From positions 1 to 61,149 of the forward strand of contig NZ_JAHQUY010000008.1 of assembly GCF_019052365.1 (NCBI RefSeq): 61,149 nucleotides of DNA. Direction: 5' to 3'. Position 1 is the stretch's first letter, and every line of letters starts with the position of its first letter. Position numbers and translations under genes: made by a program. The notes below the pieces were generated by a model that was not told where the DNA came from, searched no databases, and saw only the letters and a program-made list of their open reading frames with translations. The stretch comes from Leyella stercorea (GTDB lineage: Bacteria > Bacteroidota > Bacteroidia > Bacteroidales > Bacteroidaceae). Of this stretch, positions 27,129 to 36,052 are shown in pieces.

Positions 27129-27483
27129 AGCTATTATACACTGATTTGTAATTTGCCGACAAAGATACTTATATTCCATCAAAGTATAATCATACTCTGA
27201 TAATTATTATAGTTAATTAAAGATTGATGTACTGCACTTTCTTGGATATATTATCATTTCATATCATGCTATAAAGTATGAATGAAAATAAAACATAAAG
27301 TTTGATTTAGTTTGAATGAATACCCGATAAATAGTCGTAAATTCGCACTGCAAATTTCAAACAAAGTCCGAAATGGAAAGTATAAATATTATCATATCTG
27401 CGGCAAAAAGCCGATTGAGGGTGAAGTGCAAACAATCTTGCACTTCAAGTTTTCGCATATCATACTTTGAAGGTAGAAAGCAT
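27129..27483. promoter_or_regulatory. Divergent AT-rich control region
   Basis: This AT-rich region separates the recombinase (left) and lipoprotein (right) genes. It holds several TATGAT/ATCATA blocks and ATGCTATAAAGTATG at 27267-27281. A similar element occurs in the opposite orientation near 54565-54583 upstream of another divergent pair, suggesting a shared regulator of the element. Exact promoters are not clear. Confidence 0.45.
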
Positions 27484-28497
27484 ATGTCCATGTTGTCTGC
27501 CATCATACTTGCCATTCTTTTGCTGGCATCCTGTTCAAAAAATGCCAGTGAATCATCTTTCCATGATGCAAGGGAGGCATTGGATGCGCAAAAGGAGTTC
27601 CTTTCAAGGATGAAATCAGACAAGGATTTGTCTATGGAACACCTTGCCGACAAAATATCCAAATGGCGTACTTTAGAAGACTCGGTTTCTGTTTGTCTGA
27701 TGCGAGACACCATCAAAAAGGCACATTCGTTTCCGATGGAAGAATTTTCCAATGTCCATGACTCCATCCGTGACGAGTTTATGCGCATAGCTACCGCCAA
27801 GCGAAGGACATTTAAGGATGTGCTCCTGTTGAAGATGAACGCCTCCCCTTATAAAAGTAAGAAGGAAACGGACAGCCTTTCCTTGGTGGCTTCAAAGTTT
27901 TTTGAGAGTATGGACACCATACCATTATATAATAAAGGTGACAAGACAAGGATCTTGACCACCTATCATTTCTTCTTGGAGAAGGTGAAGAAGGAAGGCA
28001 TTGCCAACCAATCACAGTTCCTCGCCTTTCTGAAAACGGAGGATAGGCTGTTCAGGACATTTCTATCTCATCTATACGAGATGAGCGACGTGTCGGTTTC
28101 GCATATAACAAGTGGAACAGAAGATGTGTGCAAGATGATTGCTCAATCTTCAAGGAAAGGAAACTTACCGGCAAGGGATGCCGTGGCATATATGGCGGTT
28201 CGTACCAATCGAAGAATCATCGCCAATGCGCAGACTTGCGTTGCTGATATTAAGAGTGGAAAGGTTACTTCCGCTGAACAACGGACTGCCTATTTTTGGA
28301 TGATACTGCAACCATTCCTGTCCATTGATGACTTCGGAATGGCGATGCTTTCAGAGAATCAGCGAAAGGATTTGGTGCAACTGTCAATAGATGCCTTAGG
28401 CACAATCGCCTGTCTTAGCCGTTCCTTGCAGATGGACAAGAATATGACAGACGGGTTACCAGATATGTTCATCAAGCTATACATTTCTTCATTATAA
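27484..28497 (+). CDS. Lipoprotein of unknown function
   Basis: An envelope lipoprotein of 337 residues: signal MSMLSAIILAILLLASC with Cys17 in the lipobox, then a mostly helical, charged body of no recognised family. I chose the ATG at 27484, which puts the signal at the very N-terminus and follows an AGGTAG sequence; the open frame extends 37 residues upstream without signal character. It begins a rightward run of five genes that ends at the relaxase accessory gene, so a role in transfer or surface modification is possible. Confidence 0.75.
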   Translation: MSMLSAIILAILLLASCSKNASESSFHDAREALDAQKEFLSRMKSDKDLSMEHLADKISKWRTLEDSVSVCLMRDTIKKAHSFPMEEFSNVHDSIRDEFMRIATAKRRTFKDVLLLKMNASPYKSKKETDSLSLVASKFFESMDTIPLYNKGDKTRILTTYHFFLEKVKKEGIANQSQFLAFLKTEDRLFRTFLSHLYEMSDVSVSHITSGTEDVCKMIAQSSRKGNLPARDAVAYMAVRTNRRIIANAQTCVADIKSGKVTSAEQRTAYFWMILQPFLSIDDFGMAMLSENQRKDLVQLSIDALGTIACLSRSLQMDKNMTDGLPDMFIKLYISSL

Positions 28498-28508
28498 ACA
28501 CAATAGTT

Positions 28509-28955
28509 ATGCTGCATAAATTTCTCAACGACTTCCTGGCACTTGCACCATTGCAGTTGCCAGAGCTTATCAACCAGGAGCGCATGGAACAGCCAGTCTA
28601 TGAAGACGGCTATGTCCTGCTTGACTTCAAATTGGAAAAGCCTTGTCCTCTCGAAGAGGTGATGAACCTGTTCGAAGACCAGATGGAACTGGTCATCCTT
28701 TACCACAAGGTGACTTCCATACATACAGAGTTCGGACAGTTCTGCTGTGCCTTCTCCAACCCTAATTTCGGGCGGATGTACAAGATGAATGCCAGTACGG
28801 ATGCCAATGGAAATGTCCACTCCGTCATGGTGACAATCTATGAGTCCTTGGAGTTCATGTACGGTGACTTGTGCCACGAAATGGAACTGCAAGCGAGGAC
28901 AGGCTTCTTCAAGTACAAGCGTGACAAGGCGGACATGCTGATGTGTTTCATGTGA
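28509..28955 (+). CDS. Hypothetical protein (148 aa)
   Basis: A cytoplasmic, acidic and methionine-rich protein not recognised. It begins MLHKFLNDFLALAPLQ and has an alternating pattern of hydrophobic residues in the middle (GYVLLDFKLEK) suggestive of an alpha/beta fold. There are no signal, membrane or catalytic motifs. It follows the lipoprotein gene by 11 bases and precedes another small gene by 15, so all are likely one transcript. Confidence 0.7.
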   Translation: MLHKFLNDFLALAPLQLPELINQERMEQPVYEDGYVLLDFKLEKPCPLEEVMNLFEDQMELVILYHKVTSIHTEFGQFCCAFSNPNFGRMYKMNASTDANGNVHSVMVTIYESLEFMYGDLCHEMELQARTGFFKYKRDKADMLMCFM

Positions 28956-28970
28956 CATTACGTTCCATTT

Positions 28971-29330
28971 ATGAGCGACATGCAGCTTCAGAACATCGTG
29001 GACATCATCCACAAATGCCACACATGGATAGACGTTGGCAGTTCGTTCCATTGGAAAGACACCGCAGTTTCACGGCATGGCATGGTGCTGACCGTCTGCT
29101 GTCGGTGTATTACCCTTCGGGCCTGTCATTCCAACAATGATTATGTCCGTGGGCAAGAGTGGCATATTCCCCTGCTTGACATTGACCGAAGTGCCAAGAT
29201 TCTTATGAGAAAGGATGCTGGTTTCAAGAAACGCCTTGCTTCAAATGCTTTGACAATGGCGGATGTCGAGCGACTTTTCATGGAAGTCACCTATGGAATT
29301 ATTGAGTTGGAGCTATTCGAAGGTTATTGA
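28971..29330 (+). CDS. Hypothetical protein (119 aa)
   Basis: A small soluble protein with several Cys and His (VCCRCITLRACH in the centre), which could hold a metal, although no standard zinc-finger spacing is apparent. It has no signal or membrane segment. It lies in the same run as the preceding 148-residue protein and the following membrane protein. I do not recognise the family. Confidence 0.65.
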   Translation: MSDMQLQNIVDIIHKCHTWIDVGSSFHWKDTAVSRHGMVLTVCCRCITLRACHSNNDYVRGQEWHIPLLDIDRSAKILMRKDAGFKKRLASNALTMADVERLFMEVTYGIIELELFEGY

Positions 29331-29354
29331 CCGTTTTACATTACAATTTGATCT

Positions 29355-29849
29355 ATGATATTCAAGATTATCTTTCTTTTCTTCCCTATGTTTCTTCTCT
29401 TGGCATCAACGATGTGCTACAGGAAGAACAATCGGATGATGCAGGGATTTTATCTCCGCATGGTGTTTTCGCATAATTTTCGAAAACTGTACACATTGCT
29501 GTTGCTGATGGCAATATTGATGTTCAGTTTCGTGGCATATCAAGTACAGCCCAACGAGATTGGTGCTCATGTAACGGCACTGTTGGCATTGTTGCTGTTC
29601 AAGTTCTCTTATGCAGACAATCTGCTGCATAGGTTGCATGACAACAGAAAATCACGTGCCATCGCTTTTACAGCCTCATTGGTGTTCATGTTCACTCCCC
29701 ATTTGTACACATTGGGGGTGATGGTAGGCTTGCTCTTGGTGGCATCCATCTACTATCCGTCCTCAAAGGTCATCTTCAAGGCACAGTGTCCTGACAGTGG
29801 CAGACACTTGGCGCAATGTCATGAGGACATCGTAAACTTCTACTTTTAG
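29355..29849 (+). CDS. Membrane protein (164 aa)
   Basis: Four hydrophobic stretches (about residues 2-20, 45-63, 70-88 and 105-135) mark a polytopic inner-membrane protein. The loops are basic (YRKNNRM, HRLHDNRKSR), placing them inside. No family motif is seen. It is 24 bases after the previous gene and upstream of the mobilization genes. Confidence 0.7.
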   Translation: MIFKIIFLFFPMFLLLASTMCYRKNNRMMQGFYLRMVFSHNFRKLYTLLLLMAILMFSFVAYQVQPNEIGAHVTALLALLLFKFSYADNLLHRLHDNRKSRAIAFTASLVFMFTPHLYTLGVMVGLLLVASIYYPSSKVIFKAQCPDSGRHLAQCHEDIVNFYF

Positions 29850-29945
29850 TCCATTCTTGGAAAATGCCACTTGGTACTGGCACATTCTACAACACTCAGT
29901 CTAAAATGAGAATCATTATTTCACAATATCAACAAGACATTTTCA

Positions 29946-30806
29946 ATGAAACATATACCAAAGGAAAATATAAAGGTAAGTCTCTCTGTCGGCTTCCTGG
30001 CATCTCTCCAGGACCGACATAACGAGCGGTATTCCAAACACGAAGCGTTCTGCTATCTGCTGGACAAGGCTTGTGAGCACTACATGCCGAAAGCCGTAAG
30101 CAAGGAAGTGGCAGACGAATTGAAAGATTTTCAGTTTATCACAACCAAAACTCAACTTGCGGAGGACTGGCATTGGCATCGTGCCACCGTGCGTCAGTTC
30201 CTCGAAAAATTAACGGAACATGGGCTGATACACTGCAAGGAGTTTGAAACGAAATACACCATCATCACGATGATTGGCATGAAGGACGGTAACGTTCCAA
30301 CAATGCGAAATAACATATTGGAACCAATCATCCGTTTCACAATGGACAGTTGGTTCAATGGCACTTCCACCACAGAAGAGACAGCCGTTGTATGTAGGCA
30401 GATTATAAAGGGTGCGGTAGCATTATCGCAAGAAAACAACTCTGCTTCTACATCATCTGACAACCAACTTTCATCTGATGATATTGCCACTTGTATGATT
30501 GGCAGACTCGTGGATAGCATCTCACTCATAGGTGAGAAAGAACGCAGCAAACACCAGTTGTGTAAAGCAATCTTTAACTTCTTTGCTCATGTCCTCAATC
30601 GAGACTGGCTCCAGTTGTTCCTTCTGATAAAGGAACTGCCCGACATCGCCAGTCATGGAAAGGCTGCTTCCGTCAAATTGAACACAGCTGAAGACATGAG
30701 CCTTTTCCAATCCCTGTGTTCCGCTTATAAGGTTTGCTGTCCTACCTCAACAGTTGAGACAGCTGCTAAGCCAGTTGTAACCGCCAAGGCGGACAACCAT
30801 AAGTAG
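29946..30806 (+). CDS. Winged-helix protein, likely mobilization accessory
   Basis: A protein of 286 residues with a helix-turn-helix in its first third (TTKTQLAEDWHWHRATVRQF, about residues 57-76) followed by a typical recognition-wing pattern (LTEHGLIHCKEF). The second half is helical with a Ser/Thr-rich linker. It lies right before the MobV relaxase, where accessory proteins that bind oriT are often encoded, so it may shape the relaxosome or regulate the operon. That role comes from position only. Confidence 0.65.
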   Translation: MKHIPKENIKVSLSVGFLASLQDRHNERYSKHEAFCYLLDKACEHYMPKAVSKEVADELKDFQFITTKTQLAEDWHWHRATVRQFLEKLTEHGLIHCKEFETKYTIITMIGMKDGNVPTMRNNILEPIIRFTMDSWFNGTSTTEETAVVCRQIIKGAVALSQENNSASTSSDNQLSSDDIATCMIGRLVDSISLIGEKERSKHQLCKAIFNFFAHVLNRDWLQLFLLIKELPDIASHGKAASVKLNTAEDMSLFQSLCSAYKVCCPTSTVETAAKPVVTAKADNHK

Positions 30807-31051
30807 AGTTCATTCTGTTCCATTATAGCTGCCTTACGGACATTCTCCTTTTAAGACCTCACGGTTCGGTACTGGCATATCGCACTCATCGTGGCTTGCC
30901 TTTTTTAGCGCATCGGGCTTGCCCGCTGTTCACGAATTTAGGGAGTGTGGTAACTCATTACCCCTACGACCTATCAGTCTTCGGGAGAGTGTCCGCCAAG
31001 GCAGCAAGCTGGGACACTGTTTTTACTGACACATATAAGCATATCAGAGAT
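30807..31051 (+). other. Candidate oriT region
   Basis: This 245-base gap lies directly upstream of the relaxase. The sequence GGGAGTGTGGTAA (30941-30953) resembles the AGTGTG|TTA nick core known from MobV plasmids such as pMV158, and it leads into the palindrome GGTAA-CTCA-TTACC (30949-30962). A second hairpin, GTGTCC...GGGACAC (about 30989-31017), lies beyond. Nicking is inferred from motif and position only. Confidence 0.45.
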
Positions 31052-32518
31052 ATGGAAAGAATAGCAAAGCAGGTTTTGAACGTCAGGGGACGTAAGGGAT
31101 GCGCCGCCGCTCTCAGCCGTGAATACCAACGCAACTGGAGCGACAGGGCATGGCAGGTGGCTATTGCAAAAGGCAACTATGACCTCGGTAGACAGCATCT
31201 GAACTTCCAGATTTCCAAGGGAGGAAAGATAGCACCTATCGACAAGAGTAAGTCTATTCCACAGTTGATGGCTGAGAACTTGGCAGCTCGTGGCATCAAA
31301 GACAAGAATGAGGGGTTGGCAGAGCCACGCTTCAGAACTGTAGCGGATTTCATTTTTAGCGGTTCACTGTGGAAGATGCGAGAACTTGCCTTCGGTGAAC
31401 AAAAGGTTGTATTTAAGCCTGGTGACAACAAGGAAAATTATGCCGTCAAGCGTATGCCTGAGATTGAGCAATGGGCGACGGACATTTATAATTTTGTCGC
31501 AGGAAAGTATGGTGAGGAGAATATCGTTGCCTTCTATGTACACTTGGACGAGACTTCACCACACATCCATTGCGTTCTTTTGCCAATCAAGGACGGCAAG
31601 TTTGCCTTCAAAGAAATCTTCGCAGGTGCCAACAATCGGGAATATAGTCAACGTACATCGAAACTTCATGACGAGTTGGCGATGGTCAATGAGCCTTGGG
31701 GACTGGTGCGTGGAACGAGCCAAACGGAGACTCGGCAACGACACAGACCTACGGAGGAATACCGTAAACACCTGTCTGAGGAATGTTCTTCAAAGGAAGA
31801 GGAGCTGGAAAACCTTAACAAAGCTGTAAGCGACCTTCGGGTGGAAATAGCACTGGCAGAACGTCGTGTGAAAGGTCTCTCTTCTATGGTGGAACATCTG
31901 GAAGAAGAGAAACATCAGAAGATGTTGGAGATTGACAAGTTGAAGATGCAGATTGCCAACAAGGAAGGAGATAGTTCCATCCTGTCGCAGAAGTTGGAAA
32001 AATTACAAAATGAGTTGGCTTCCGTTGATGAGAAACTGGCTGACAAGAAAGACAAGCTCGCTGTAGCTGACCGGCAGTTGGATGAGTTGAACAAGGACAT
32101 GGAGTTTGTCAAGGAGCGGACAGAGACGCTTCGACAGGATGCCATGCAGTTCTCTCGTGAAGCTCAGACTGGTGCTGGCACACTTATCAAGACAGCTATG
32201 TTGGAAAGCATGGTCACTGACTACCGTTCCAAGATGGCATCGTTGCCACCTGAAATCAAAGTAGCATTTGACGGTTCGCCATTGGAAACCATAGCCGAGC
32301 ACACCGCAGAAGTTCTGCATTGTGCCACATTATTATATCTTGGCTACATCGACCAAGCCACGACTTTTGCCGAAGGACAAGGTGGCGGAGGCGGTGGCAG
32401 CAACGACATGAAATGGGGGCGCAACGATGACGAGGATGACAGGCGTTGGGCGCACCGCTGCCTTGCGATGGCAAACAGGATGATGCGACCGAAAGGCAGC
32501 AAGGGTAGAAAGCGTTAA
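31052..32518 (+). CDS. MobV/Pre-family relaxase
   Basis: A conjugative mobilization protein of 488 residues. It would nick oriT and stay attached to the DNA during transfer. The N-terminal start MERIAKQVLNVRG and the metal-binding motif HLDETSPHIH (His164, Asp166, Glu167, His171, His173) are typical of the Mob_Pre family. A long coiled coil (about residues 245-390) and a Gly-rich segment with a basic tail KGSKGRKR follow. I chose the ATG at 31052; upstream residues in the frame look untranslated. It stands alone without a coupling protein in the window. Confidence 0.88.
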   Translation: MERIAKQVLNVRGRKGCAAALSREYQRNWSDRAWQVAIAKGNYDLGRQHLNFQISKGGKIAPIDKSKSIPQLMAENLAARGIKDKNEGLAEPRFRTVADFIFSGSLWKMRELAFGEQKVVFKPGDNKENYAVKRMPEIEQWATDIYNFVAGKYGEENIVAFYVHLDETSPHIHCVLLPIKDGKFAFKEIFAGANNREYSQRTSKLHDELAMVNEPWGLVRGTSQTETRQRHRPTEEYRKHLSEECSSKEEELENLNKAVSDLRVEIALAERRVKGLSSMVEHLEEEKHQKMLEIDKLKMQIANKEGDSSILSQKLEKLQNELASVDEKLADKKDKLAVADRQLDELNKDMEFVKERTETLRQDAMQFSREAQTGAGTLIKTAMLESMVTDYRSKMASLPPEIKVAFDGSPLETIAEHTAEVLHCATLLYLGYIDQATTFAEGQGGGGGGSNDMKWGRNDDEDDRRWAHRCLAMANRMMRPKGSKGRKR

Positions 32519-32547
32519 TAGAAAAAATAATCGACAAATTGAAATTT

Positions 32548-33951
32548 ATGATTAGAAAAGCAATATTTATGATGGCATTGTGCCTATGCGGACAAATGCA
32601 AGTCAATGCAGAGACTATGGATGATGGCACGGATGATTTGGTGCCGTCTGGCATAAATGAGGATATGCTCCGACAGATTGAGCCTACATACCTCAAAGAA
32701 GTGGCAGTTCCTTCTGCATGGTCTTCCAACTGGTTCGTTGGTGTATCGGGTGGCACTTCCGCTTTTGTAGGAAAACCGCATGGTAAAGGAAACTTGTTCG
32801 ACAGGATGAAACCTTCCCTGGCAATAAAGGCAGGAAAGTGGTTCACGCCAGAGATTGGGGGGCGGTTGAGTTTCCAAGGTTTTCAGTTCAAGGATGCCAG
32901 CAAGAATGTCCGTGATTACAAGATGGTTCATGCGGATTTTCTTTGGAATGTGACCAATAGTTTTGTCAAAGACCATGCCACCACACAAAGATGGGGATTC
33001 ATTCCGTATGCTGGTTGCGGTATTATCCATAACGAGGATAACGGCAAGAGTCCGTTTGTCATCAACTATGGAGTGCTTGGACAATATCGTTTAACAAAGC
33101 GTTTGGCAGTCAACATGGAATTGGGTGGTGCAACCACATTCCGTGACTATGACGGCGTGGGCGCATCCAATAAGTTTGGTGACAATTTGTTCACCTTGTC
33201 TGCCGGACTGACTTTCAACATCGGAAAGGTCGGTTGGAAGAAGGTTGTAGATGCCGCTCCTTATATCAACCAGAACAAATGGCTGGCAGATTACACCAAT
33301 GAATTGTTGGCTCGCAACCAAAAGTTAAGCAAAGCTTATGCGGAGGATGCAAATGTCATCGCTGAGATGAGAAAAATCTTGGAGATCGAAGGATTGCTGA
33401 AAGCCTATGCCGACCGCCTGACATATTATGCGGATAGTACGGAGTATTGCATATACCCGAAAAATGACTACAGCGGTTTGAACTCGCTCCGTGCAAGATT
33501 GGCTCACAAGGATTGGAATGGCATGGGAAAACCAAAAACAAGCCGCTCTCTGGAGTATAGTTTCTCCGTTTCTGATTCTGTTTCTTGGAACAAATACGTT
33601 GCAGAAATGGCAGGTGGAACCAAGTGCATCGGTTCGCCAGTGTTCTTCTTTTTCAAGATTGGAACCACGCAGTTGGTTGACGTTTCACAGATGGCAAACT
33701 TGGATGAGCTTGCTCGTGTAGCAAAGGCTTATCATCTCAAAATTTCCGTTGTTGGTGCTGCCGACAGTGCCACAGGAAACGATGGCATCAACAATCCTCT
33801 CAGCAAGTCAAGAGCGGATTATATCACGCAACAGCTTGTGGCAAGAGGCATTGACAAGTCCATGATAATATCAAAAAGTAAGGGCGGTATTGATAAGTAT
33901 TCACCAATTGCAGTCAACCGTCATACGGCTGTCAGACTATTTGCACAGTAA
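32548..33951 (+). CDS. Outer-membrane OmpA-family protein
   Basis: An exported protein of 467 residues starting with MIRKAIFMMALCLCGQ as signal. Residues about 50-220 show beta-barrel strands ending in aromatic residues (GVSGGTSAFVG, GGRLSFQGFQF, GLTFNIG). A charged helical linker follows, then an OmpA-like C-terminal domain (about 345-467) with GAADSATGNDGINNPLSKSR and RHTAVRLFAQ, which normally binds peptidoglycan. It follows the relaxase by 29 bases and could help mating contact or anchor the transfer region; the role is not proven. Confidence 0.82.
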   Translation: MIRKAIFMMALCLCGQMQVNAETMDDGTDDLVPSGINEDMLRQIEPTYLKEVAVPSAWSSNWFVGVSGGTSAFVGKPHGKGNLFDRMKPSLAIKAGKWFTPEIGGRLSFQGFQFKDASKNVRDYKMVHADFLWNVTNSFVKDHATTQRWGFIPYAGCGIIHNEDNGKSPFVINYGVLGQYRLTKRLAVNMELGGATTFRDYDGVGASNKFGDNLFTLSAGLTFNIGKVGWKKVVDAAPYINQNKWLADYTNELLARNQKLSKAYAEDANVIAEMRKILEIEGLLKAYADRLTYYADSTEYCIYPKNDYSGLNSLRARLAHKDWNGMGKPKTSRSLEYSFSVSDSVSWNKYVAEMAGGTKCIGSPVFFFFKIGTTQLVDVSQMANLDELARVAKAYHLKISVVGAADSATGNDGINNPLSKSRADYITQQLVARGIDKSMIISKSKGGIDKYSPIAVNRHTAVRLFAQ

Positions 33952-34009
33952 ATGTGTTTTACTATCATTCATACGATAAGCGGTAATCTGCAAAACAATG
34001 ATTATCAAA

Positions 34010-34044
34010 AGAAAGAGTCCGTTCGTGATGAATGGGCTCTTTCT
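34010..34044. terminator. Bidirectional terminator between convergent genes
   Basis: AGAAAGAG (34010-34017) pairs with CTCTTTCT (34037-34044), extended by further pairs toward the loop. It lies between the OmpA gene and the convergent zinc-ribbon gene, right at the latter's stop. Confidence 0.6.
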
Positions 34045-34045
34045 G

Positions 34046-34549
34046 CTATTGGTTGTTTTGTTCTTTCTCCTGTCGCAATATCTTGTTTATGACAGTGATG
34101 ACTTGCTCTTGTATATAAGCTTTGAACATCGTGTCATCCTTTATGGCAAAGTCCAACTGTTCATATACTACAGTATTGACAGAACTTCTGAGTTGTTTTA
34201 ACTTGTCATTTACTGGTATCTGTCGATGGGCTTGCCAATAGAACGTAACTTCATCTTGCACTATCGCTTTCAACACCATTTTCTGTTCACGGCTGAGTTT
34301 CTTGAAAGTCTTGTTTTCTCGTTCTTCGTTGTTGCCATATAAAATATTATCGATATATTCATCGGCATCAACAATCTCAAACTCATTGTCCCCGAAAGGC
34401 AAGTCCAAAATCTTCTTGTTGCTTTTCTTCATCTCACCCATGCACTCCTTACAGATGTGTTGGACATGACCTTTCCCCGAAAATGACTCGTTCGACTTGT
34501 ATTCACCACAAATCTTACAGTAATGTCCTTTATGCTTCTTCTTTGCCAT
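34046..34549 (-). CDS. Zinc-ribbon protein, fourth gene of AbiE/PP2C operon
   Basis: A protein of 167 residues from the ATG at 34549. The N-terminus holds two CxxC pairs (HYCKICGEY and ICKECMGEM), a clear zinc ribbon, after a basic MAKKKHKG. The remaining part is helical, charged and unrecognised. It starts 13 bases after the PP2C gene and closes a four-gene operon; the hairpin at its stop supports that. It may bind nucleic acid or a partner of the toxin-antitoxin pair, which is inference. Confidence 0.72.
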   Translation of the reverse strand: MAKKKHKGHYCKICGEYKSNESFSGKGHVQHICKECMGEMKKSNKKILDLPFGDNEFEIVDADEYIDNILYGNNEERENKTFKKLSREQKMVLKAIVQDEVTFYWQAHRQIPVNDKLKQLRSSVNTVVYEQLDFAIKDDTMFKAYIQEQVITVINKILRQEKEQNNQ

Positions 34550-34562
34550 ATCTCTTATCTTA

Positions 34563-35201
34563 TCAAGGGTTATGCAACTGTATGAGAATGCAGGATGCAT
34601 CATCTTCCAAGTATTCTATACGACTTGGCAATTTGTTTTCTACTATAACAGAATCTATGCAATCCTTGGATTGATAAAATCCATCTGTACATAAAAACAA
34701 CAAGTCCATGTCTGATATTTTCGTTTCTTGAATGGATATAGGGTTGCGGAAACCTCTTCCATTCACACAACGAGTCAGAAAGGTACAATTATCACCTTCC
34801 TTCTGGTGGTCTTCAGTAAGTTGATGTATACCTTTTTCTTTTTTGTAATATAGACGGACATTTCCTTGCCATGCGTAATAGGCAGTATCATCTTTTATGT
34901 ATAAGACGATAACTGCTGCTCCCATTTTGCAACAAAGAGCCTTGCATTTATCTGCAACAGCAATGTCTGCTTGTTCAAAAGCCTTTACTAACAGCTCTCT
35001 TATATCCACAGAATTATGTTCTGCCAATATTTTATAAATACTTTGTGCAACAGTGGCAGCTGCGATCTCACCATATTGTAAGCCACCCATACCATCGGCA
35101 AGGATAGCGATGCAACTCCCATCTTGTAATTGTTTGCACAAGATAAAATCCTGGTTTGTATCACATAAGCCTTTTTGACTACAATAATTTATATCTATCA
35201 T
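34563..35201 (-). CDS. PP2C-type protein phosphatase
   Basis: A metal-dependent serine/threonine phosphatase domain covering essentially all 212 residues. Visible are NQDF (the first motif), ILADGMGGLQYGE (Asp36, Gly37), LLFLCTDGFY, and DDASCILIQL at the C-terminus, which together supply the metal-binding aspartates. It has no membrane or sensor domain. Its ATG overlaps the nucleotidyltransferase stop as TAATG, so its output is coupled to that gene. Phosphatases of this type normally counter a kinase, but no kinase is visible here, so it may act on the neighbouring proteins. Confidence 0.85.
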   Translation of the reverse strand: MIDINYCSQKGLCDTNQDFILCKQLQDGSCIAILADGMGGLQYGEIAAATVAQSIYKILAEHNSVDIRELLVKAFEQADIAVADKCKALCCKMGAAVIVLYIKDDTAYYAWQGNVRLYYKKEKGIHQLTEDHQKEGDNCTFLTRCVNGRGFRNPISIQETKISDMDLLFLCTDGFYQSKDCIDSVIVENKLPSRIEYLEDDASCILIQLHNP

Positions 35202-36052
35202 TATAAATCCCTTTCTTCTGTAGCAGAGCGAAACACTTCTGAAATGACTTGCCATGTTCTCCTTACTTGGTCATAATTCAAACCCGATTGAGAATTGAGA
35301 GTTTGGCTTATCAAATAGCTTCTCTCCTCCAACTGCAATTCCTCGTCAATTTTGTCTGCATAATATACAAGTTGGTCTCGGTTCAATAACTTTGCCAAAT
35401 CGTTTGCCAGCCAATAGCCACCAGCTACATATTCGTCAAAATCTTCCCAATCATACACTTCCATATACGCTTCTCGATCCAAGTTTGCCATAAGGTAGTT
35501 GTCCAATATGAACGACATATCCTCTGCATCCTTGTTTGTGGTTAGATGTCTGTCCATCCAAGCATTGAACTTCAGCAAGAATAATCCATGCAAAGAAGCT
35601 ATCTTTACAGTGAATCTGTCATCAATACTAACCGTTATAGCATCAGAAAGCACTTCGTCAAACCCTTTTACGGACATGGCAATTGTTTCTTCGGGTGGCC
35701 AATAGATGTTGTCATCTTCCTTGGCGACATATCCGTATGGAACAACATCTATCTCATAGTCACCATAATAGAAGCGTTGGTGTTTTGCCTTGTCCTTCTC
35801 GAAACCATCCGTAATCAAACTATTTTTGATTTTGTCAAATTCCTGCCAGTTTGGAACAGCTATAGCCAAATCCAAGTCTCTTGTCTTTCTACGTGATGAC
35901 GTGTTCAGCATCTGCTGCATGACTATATCTCTAGCGGTGGCTCCTATGATAAAGAAGTCGTGATCCATTCTACGGAAGCTATCTGTAAGTTTCTCCAACA
36001 AATCCACAAGAAATGGATTGTTTATCTTTTCACTCGAAATCTTTAAGCTCAT
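35201..36052 (-). CDS. AbiEii/MNT-type nucleotidyltransferase
   Basis: A nucleotidyltransferase of 283 residues, likely the toxin half of an AbiE-like (type IV) toxin-antitoxin pair. It shows FFIIGATARDIV (Gly37 region), then TRDLDLAIAVP with the two catalytic aspartates Asp59 and Asp61, and YEIDVVPYG with Asp102. AbiEii-like enzymes add nucleotides to RNA or tRNA. It overlaps the 3' end of the AbiEi-like gene by 23 bases and the PP2C gene by one base. Toxicity and target are inferred from the family. Confidence 0.82.
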   Translation of the reverse strand: MSLKISSEKINNPFLVDLLEKLTDSFRRMDHDFFIIGATARDIVMQQMLNTSSRRKTRDLDLAIAVPNWQEFDKIKNSLITDGFEKDKAKHQRFYYGDYEIDVVPYGYVAKEDDNIYWPPEETIAMSVKGFDEVLSDAITVSIDDRFTVKIASLHGLFLLKFNAWMDRHLTTNKDAEDMSFILDNYLMANLDREAYMEVYDWEDFDEYVAGGYWLANDLAKLLNRDQLVYYADKIDEELQLEERSYLISQTLNSQSGLNYDQVRRTWQVISEVFRSATEERDL

